From: Diphasiastrum complanatum
Taxonomy: Eukaryota; Streptophyta; Lycopodiopsida; Lycopodiales; Lycopodiaceae
Assembly: GCA_029204225.1 (NCBI GenBank)
Contig: CM055100.1
Location: forward strand, 60,076,975-60,140,974
DNA: 64,000 nt
Direction: 5' to 3'
Of the stretch, positions 57,473 through 64,000 are shown piece after piece (the first letter of the stretch is position 1; each line of letters opens with the position of its first letter). The notes beneath the pieces were generated by a model. That model was given only the letters and a program-made list of their open reading frames with translations. It ran no database searches and had not been told where the DNA came from. Made by a program: the position numbers and the translations under genes.

Positions 57473-57610
57473 ACCCCTAACCCTAAAACCCTAAACCCTA
57501 AACCCTGTCGCAGACTGGCATCAACCCATAAACCCTAAACTCTAATGAAAAGCCACAAACCTAAACCCTAATGACATGGCATCAACCCCACACCCTAAAC
57601 CCAAACAAAT
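57473..57610. repeat. Interstitial telomere-like repeats (CCCTAAA)
   Basis: Several CCCTAAA units, partly consecutive (57484-57508), then scattered single units to 57602. Orientation is opposite to the TTTAGGG block at 51488-51565. Confidence 0.8.
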
Positions 57611-57820
57611 GGCACAGTTAACATAAGACCAATATTGCGAACAGCTCAAGCCAAAACAAGCGAAGGACATGACCTCCATAACGGCCATAACCATACAAAC
57701 AACGAACGGAAGCTAGAGTAGAACACAAAAACAACATGATCAAGGCACAATCCGCAGATTCAGGATCAAAGCAGCACTTTTGTAGCATACATTCAAACTT
57801 GTGTAGAGATCATGATTCCT

Positions 57821-59166
57821 TGACCAAAATGGTCCAGGAATACAGTCTACAGGTTCGTGAACTCGATATGATCCTAACGGACCTGGCCTTGCTCAATTCG
57901 GGTATCGTTTTGCAAAACAACTTTTCGATGGGAGAGAAACACATTTAGGTCACGCACAATGGATTAGTGTTGCAGCTTTCCGTTCGACGGCCCCGTTTCT
58001 CCAAACGGGATCCGTTTTAGGTGCCGTCTATTTCGGCGAGTGGACAATCTCGATAGGAACCTGTGGGAACAGACAGGACGAGGAACAGACCGACGGTCAG
58101 CCTAGAACGTCCTTCCGAAGTTCGACGTTGAACAAGGCTTCAGGGTCGGTCAGTACCTGGAAACATTCGGAATTGACCTAAATGGTCTAGGAATACAGTC
58201 CACACGTTCGTGAACCCAATACGGACCCAATGGACCTGGCCTTGCTTGATTCGGGTATCGTTTCGTCAAAACGGCTCTTCGATGGGAGAGAAACGCATTT
58301 AGGTCACGTGTAATGGACTAGTTTTGCAGCTTTTCATCCGACGGCCCCGTTTCTCCAAACGAGATCCGTTTCAGGTGCCCTCTGTTTTGGCCAATGGACA
58401 AGCTCGATAGGAACATGTGGGAACAGACAGGACGAGGAACGGACCGACGGTTAGCCCAGAACGTCCTTTTGAAGTTTGATGTTGAACAAGGCTTTAGGGA
58501 CACTTCGTCGGTTGGTACCTAGAAACATTCAGAATTGACCTAAATGGTTCAGGAATACAGTCCACAGGTTTGTGAACCTAATACGGACCCAATGGACCCA
58601 ACGGACCTGGCCTTGCTCAATTCGGGTATCGTTTCGTCAAAACGGCTCTTCGATGGTAGAGAAACACATTTAGGTCATGCGAAATGGACTAGTTTTACAG
58701 CTTTTCGTCCGACGGCCCCGTTTTCCCAAACGGGATCCGTTTCAGGTGCCGTCTGTTTCGACCAGTGGACAAGCTCGATAGGAACCTGTGGGAACAGACA
58801 GGACGAGGAACGGATCTACGGTCGGCCCAAAACGTAAGTTCGACGTTGAACAGGGCTTCAGGGACGCTCTGTCAGTCGGTACCTGGAAACATTCGGAATT
58901 GACCTAAATGGTCCAGGAATACAGTCCATAGGTTCGTGAACCCGATACTCACGAACCTAGCCTTGCTCGATTCGGGTATCGTTTCGTCAAAACGGCTCTT
59001 CGATGGGAGAGAAACGCATTTAGGTAATGCAAAATGGACTAGTTTTGCAGCTTTCCGTCCGACGGCCCTGTTTCTCCAAACGAATCTGTTTTAGGTGCCG
59101 TCTGTTTCGGCCAGTGGACAAGCTCGATAGGAACCTGTGGGAACAGACAGGATGAGGAACAGATCG
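57821..59166. repeat. Tandem repeat, about 3.75 copies of 353-364 bp
   Basis: Each unit starts TTGACC(A/T)AAATGGTCCAGG and contains GGCCCCGTTTCTCCAAACG and ACAAGCTCGATAGGAACC. Unit starts are at 57821, 58174, 58536 and 58900. Copies are similar but carry several substitutions and small gaps. The last copy stops at about 59166, just before a gypsy protease. Open stretches inside it are not consistent between copies, so it is probably non-coding. Confidence 0.9.
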
Positions 59167-59199
59167 ACGTGAGAATTGTTATTTTAATACAACTGTTTT

Positions 59200-61130
59200 T
59201 TGCCCCCACGACCTCATTCGTATGAATGGGTTCGTAGGACTTTAAGCTGTGACTGTTCTTTTCGATGTTGGTTCAACACATAATTTTATAAATTCCAAAT
59301 TGGTGCAGAAATGCAAGGTGGCCACTGTGCCAAGTTACTATTTGTATGTGGTGAAAATGGCGTTGGGGGAAGATCGGCAAGCTTGGGACCAGCTTGTTCC
59401 TCGGTTGCCGCTCAAGATTCAAGATTATGTCGAACCGCTATATTTTCATACAATGAATTTAGATAGCATTGACATAATCTTAGGAAAGGAGTGGTTTTAC
59501 TCCAAAAATGAGTCCTTAAAAAAGGACTATGTAATTCATAGTGTAACTGTTTTGCATATTTGTTGAACTTAAAGGTGATGTGGATAAGCCTTCTCATCCT
59601 GTTGTTAAATATTTGAAAGACTCTGAGTATAAAGTTTATCTCTGTTTTCTTAAAGATCAAATTAATATTGATGATTAGGCTATTGTGATCGATTATGATA
59701 AAGTTCGTAAGGTACGAGAATGGCCGCGACCTCAAACAATTCGTGATGTGAAATCTTTTTTGGCTTCACAGGATTCTTTCATAGGTTCATTTTGGACTAT
59801 GCCTTCACAGCATTGCTCTTAACGAACATTCTTAAGGAGGTGTAGAAAAAATGTAGCCATAGAAAATGTCCATTGATTACATGGACTGATGAAATGAATG
59901 AGAGTTTTGAAACTCTCAAGCACTATGTTTCGACGGCTCCAATTTTACATATTGTCAATCCTAACCAACCCTTTGTGGTGGATACGGATGCTAGCGACTT
60001 TATGAGCGGTCCTTTACCAGGACAGTAGACTAGTTGCGTTTGAAAGCAAAAAACTGGATCTTGCTCAGTCTAGGTATTCTACCTATGAAAAGGAGCTTTT
60101 TGTAGTTATTCGCGCGTTCAAAATCTGGAGGCATTATCTTTATGGTGGCAAATTTACAATGATGATTGATCACCGATCCCTTAAGTATATATGTGATGCT
60201 ATGACCTGACAGGAAATTCTAGATCTAGTGATGACCTTGGGAAGCAGGATCCCAAGCAATCCCGAAATGACAAGATACTTGAAGACTATTCCATAAGGAA
60301 TGGCATGCTTTTCCGTAAGGGAAAGGTTTGTGTGCTGGATAGGGAGGACTTGCGGGTCCAAATCTTGCAGCAGTGTCATAACAACCCTTGTGCTGGTCAC
60401 CCAAGCATGCAGAGGACACTTGACCTTGTCAAGCAGAACTTCTTCTGTCCAAAGATGAAAGGTCATGTCGAGGCATACGTTCAAGGTTGTGAACAATGGC
60501 AATATAATAAAGCAGAAAGACTCAAAGTAGCTAGTCTTCTACATCCTTTGGAAATTCCAATAAGAAGTGGAGAAGTATTTCAATGGATTTTGTGACTGGA
60601 CTCCCTAACACTGAGAAGGGTCACAATGCCATTTGTGTGGTGGTTGACAGGCTAACCAAATTGGTGCAATTTATACCAACTAAATCAACTGTCAAGGCAT
60701 TTTTTCTAGCTTTTCATTGAAAAGTTGTTCAGATTGTATGGCTTGCCGAATGTTATTGTTAGTGACGGTAATTCCAAATTCACTAGCAAGTTCTGGCAGT
60801 CAGTTTTTGATAAACTTGAAACAACTCTTGGTTTTAGTTCTTTAGATCACCCAGAATTTGATGGGCAGATAGAATGTATCAACCAAATGTTTTTGATATG
60901 CTTAGAGCATATGTCTCTCACCTAACAGTCTGATTGGGAAAAGTATCTCCCAATGGTTGAGTTCGCCCTTTTATGCTGATGTATGGCTTTCAGCCGTGTT
61001 CGCCAATTTCTGTCGGACTCAAAGGTCTCAAGGAGCTACAACGGATTTCCTTCTAGATATGCAAGAAATGCTGCAAGTGGTCAAAGAAAGCATTAAAACC
61101 GCCTAGGATAGAGCTCAATTTTATACTAAC
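59200..61130 (+). pseudogene. Ty3/gypsy remnant: protease, RNase H and integrase
   Basis: Protease (59249-59566) has TVLFDVGSTHNFINSK and ILGKEWFYSKNESL. Nearly the whole RT is deleted; only the thumb end is left near 59690-59760 (VREWPRPQTIRDVKSFL). RNase H (59930-60200) has VVDTDASDF, YEKELFVVIRAFKIWRHYLY and DHRSLKYICDAM. Integrase (60290-61130) has the zinc-binding HNNPCAGHPSMQRTL, a later Cys changed (CEQWQ), then SDGNSKFTSKFWQ and HPEFDGQIE. It is related to element A and ends abruptly near 61130. Multiple stops. Confidence 0.8.
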
Positions 61131-61577
61131 CGCGAGTTATGGACTCGGCTCATTACATTCGCCGCGTCCATTTACATTTACTTTACTTTATGCATAAGCA
61201 AGCCTTGGGCCCTTTTTTATTCATTAGTGACACTTAGACTACATGGTTGGCCTTTGGCCTTATTACTCATTATTAGGCCATTTGGACATATTATTTGAGA
61301 GTGGGGGCCTTCTTGGAGGGCGCACTATTTTCCCTCCCAGTTGGGCCCTAGCCACCGGAAGCTTCCTTTTAGGGCTTCCTCTTGGCTATAAGTAGGGAAA
61401 CTGTGTCATTTGTTATTCAGCTGATGATATTGATCTCTCTCTTTAGCCTACTTAATCTCTCTCTTTCCTGCTTTCTAGGGTTAAGCCTTGCTTATATGCT
61501 GCTTTCATAGCTTAAGTCTTGCTTATGTGATGCTTTCATAGCTTAGCTCTAGATCAGCTGTGGCTCTATTCGTAACT
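61130..61577 (+). repeat. 5' LTR of a third gypsy-type element (left boundary unclear)
   Basis: Its right end lies before the primer site at 61578 (ATTCGTAACT). A TATA-like GGCTATAAGTAGGG is near 61383, followed by CT-rich sequence and an internal duplication (GCTTATATGCTGCTTTCATAG and GCTTATGTGATGCTTTCATA). The left end could not be fixed. Confidence 0.55.
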
Positions 61578-61589
61578 TGGTATCAGAGC
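61578..61589 (+). other. Primer binding site of the third gypsy-type element
   Basis: TGGTATCAGAGC, complementary to initiator tRNA-Met. It is followed by a 650-bp pyrimidine-rich leader up to the gag start. Confidence 0.9.
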
Positions 61590-62246
61590 ACTTTCCTGAG
61601 CACAATCTGGAATTTTTTTTTTTTTTGCTGCCTTGCCTTGCCCCTTCATCGTTGTTCCTACAGCTCCATTGCTGCCTTGACATCCCTGCTCCTTCCACTC
61701 CTTCCTGTCCAGCACTCCCCCTGCCTTGCCCCCTCTCTTCCTTGCTGCCCAGCGCTCCTCCTCCTTCCTTCCATCGTTGTCCCTGCCTTCCGACCTGTCA
61801 CTTTCATTCGATATTTTTCCAATTTGCAGCCATCTTCCACAATCAGTTCCCAGACTGTCCAACGCCCATCCTCATACAAGCATTACCCAATTCCGACATC
61901 ATTTGCTATTCCAAACCGCCAAAATTCTTCAACCTCTACATCGCTCCCGACTTGTCACTTTTGCCTATTTTTTTCTCCGTTTCCAGCCATCTTTTACAGC
62001 TTATCAAAGGGCTGTCCAACGCCCATTCTTCACCACATTTCACGGAATTCCGACTCCGTTTGATCTATCAAATTGACATTTTTCCCCTGACTGTCCAGCG
62101 CATTTTTAAAGCCTTCATTTTCACTTTTTCCATTTGTTGATTGCCGCCCTTTCTTAGTTGTGATAATATTGGTTTTAATAGAATAATTTGGGGTGACGAC
62201 AAGAGTCCGCTCCCTCAAGTTTTCGTCTATTCCTTCCACTATCATT

Positions 62247-63780
62247 ATGGCACATTCACCTACCTCGAGTGAAACTGTTAAGGAAAACTTATCCGATTAG
62301 TTTCGGCGCATGGATGATATCCTTTCTGGCCTCATTCTTTGCTTCGATACAGTTATGACCGGCTTTGCTACTATGCAGTAACATATTGATTCTTTACAGC
62401 CTCATGGTCCTGGACAAGCTCCTGTCTTTTCTTCATTTGGGACTCCCCCTCCATTTGGATATCCATCTTCTTCTATTAGTCAGCCTGGTGGTGGACCGTT
62501 CGTTCCACCTAACCCACCTCCTGGTTTCTTTCCACGTCCCCCAGTTCCTGAGCCACACTTTGCTCGAGACTTTCGTGATAGGGTACAGCCTGCTACCTAT
62601 TCCGGTTCCTCTGACAGGAACTTATCAGAGAATTGGTCTGCTAAGCTTGACACATATTTTTAGAACTACCCTAAGACTGATCCTCAGAAGATCCCGTTAG
62701 CTGCTTCACACTTAGATGGACGCGCTGCCACGTGGTGGCGAGTTTATCGAGCTGATCCTGATCGGGAAGGGCTCCATATATGGCATACCTTTCGCCGTGA
62801 CCTCCGTCATGCTATGATTGATCCTCAGTGGTTCGACCGCCAATGTGAAACATTCCGTAGTCTGACTCAGACCAGTGACCTTGCTTTTTATACAGATCAG
62901 TTTATGGAGTTTTCTTATCTTTTCACAGATCTACCGGCCACTGAGCTTATTTCTCGTTATATTGCTGGGTTTCGTGGTGCCTTACGTTACGATGTTTCTT
63001 CCTTCCGTCCTCCCACTTGTTGAGGCGATGTCTCTTGCCAGTACTTTACAGCACAAGTACTCTGACACCCTTCCTTCCCGCTTCTCCCGACCCCGTCCTT
63101 CTGCTTCATCTTTTCCCGCTATGTCCACCCCTACACCTGCCCCTTCAGTTCCAGCTCCTTGCATTGTCCCTTCGTCTCCTTGTCCTCCGACCCCTCGACC
63201 TGCTTTTGTCCGACGTTACACGTCTGCAGAGTTTGCTGACCTTCAGGATCCTATATCACACAGTTTGAGCGAGTTGCCTGATTCACTTGAGATAGTTATT
63301 GATCTACCTGAGCTCGTCATTGTATCCCATAGTGAGTCAGAGTCACATATACAGGTTCCTACTGATGCTGATTCACATATACAGGTTGCGGCTGATATGG
63401 TCCTTGATATTGATGTAGCATGCTGTGATACTATTGCTGATGCTGTTCCATGCTTTGATATTGTTGTTGAGTACTTTGATGCTATTCGTGTTCCTGAGCG
63501 CCATGCTATAGATGTTGTCTCCTATGCTCCTTATTTTCATATTATTCATGGGTCTACGGATATTATTCATGGGTCTACGGTTTCAGATGCTTTGGGTACT
63601 CTAGTAGATCTCCATATGGCATACGACTGGTTCTCTTCACTTGGTACTGTTGCTGTGGATCTCTCTCAGCAGACACTTTCCTTTACTCATGCTGAGGAAC
63701 TACCTAAAGCTGAAAATCCAAGTAATTATAAACATAAAGATCATAAAAGTCATGTTTATGCTCCAAGTGCAGTGAACTAA
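62247..63780 (+). pseudogene. Ty3/gypsy gag and protease-end remnant
   Basis: The frame starts MAHSPTSSETVKENLSD at 62247 and contains in-frame stops near 62298, 62379 and 62661. Gag signatures are AATWWRVYRAD, WHTFRRDLRHAMIDPQW and ELISRYIAGFRGAL. A +1 shift near 63000-63020 leads into an open stretch (to 63780) with EAMSLASTLQHKYSD, a Pro/Ser-rich section, an acidic section and finally DWFSSLGTVAVDLSQQTLSF, which resembles the end of a gypsy protease. No zinc knuckle or protease active site is visible in between. A 20-bp direct repeat lies at 63540-63580. Confidence 0.75.
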
Positions 63781-64000
63781 AGAACGTCTTGATGGTCGTT
63801 GATGGTGGAATTGTATGATGGTTTCTTCTCTGCATGAGACCTTTGCTCAAATGCATAGTTAGATTCATAAGACGACACAAAGACCTCCAAGCACCAGAAC
63901 TGAACACAATGTCGACAATCTAGAAGGCCAGCACCGTTAAAAGCAAATAACTCTAAGCTCCTCTTCCCAAGCTAGTCAGTGTGTAGAATGAATCTCCTCC
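63781..64000. other. Unassigned window end
   Basis: No feature recognised in the last 220 bases. It probably still belongs to retroelement sequence within the last VIK intron. Confidence 0.3.

Noticed and set aside
57736-58837. Repeat-encoded proteins in the 360-bp array
   Set aside because: Open stretches differ in frame and length between units, so coding constraint is unlikely.
61560-62140. Overlapping 167-187 residue open frames after the primer site
   Set aside because: They lie in a pyrimidine-rich retroelement leader, overlap in different frames and contain no domain.

Overview
This window looks like nuclear DNA of a land plant with a large, repeat-rich genome. The evidence is plant-type (TTTAGGG)n telomere-like stretches, plant lineages of Ty3/gypsy and Ty1/copia elements primed by initiator tRNA-Met, plant-type hAT transposons, and two intron-containing host genes whose introns are swollen by transposons. 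A fern or another non-seed vascular plant would fit, but the sequence alone does not fix the lineage.

Layout. 1-13,355 is a nest of gypsy elements. A decayed plus-strand element (1-584, resumed 6,571-9,974, 3' LTR from 9,991) has been hit twice. The first hit is a nearly intact minus-strand chromovirus (585-6570, LTRs differing at one visible base, target duplication CCTCC). The second is a scrambled derivative of the same family (10763-12824, target duplication GATCT). 15,262-17,956 holds the 3' exons of a bacterial/cyanobacterial-type MutS1 gene; its C-terminal tail resembles the C-terminal domain of DnaX/STICHEL clamp-loader proteins. 19,574-23,445 is a hAT transposon with an 8-bp target duplication. 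23,454-31,600 is AT-rich intergenic DNA with decayed retroelement pieces and a degenerate tandem array.

31,878 to 50,858 and beyond is a host kinase gene. It encodes an ankyrin-repeat Raf-like kinase of the integrin-linked-kinase class and most resembles plant VIK (VH1-interacting kinase). Eight exons can be placed with consistent GT-AG splice phases; the exons after the activation loop are not in the window. Its introns carry a 74-bp tandem array, a decayed copia fragment, a LINE cluster, a tRNA-derived SINE, a MITE-like hAT end and a second hAT transposon (43706-48427). What appears to be the last intron, still open at position 64,000, contains a third hAT element. A gag-less copia element is inserted in that hAT and its reverse transcriptase frame runs directly into the transposase frame. 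Beyond it lie a 3.75-copy tandem repeat of about 360 bp and two further degenerate gypsy elements.

Only MutS1 and VIK look like host genes. The rest is a layered record of mobile elements. The observations most worth following up are the MutS-DnaX-like fusion, the scrambled gypsy cDNA with an intact target duplication, and a hAT family whose outer tips are conserved while each copy has its own subterminal palindromes. Coordinates of degenerate elements without target duplications are approximate.
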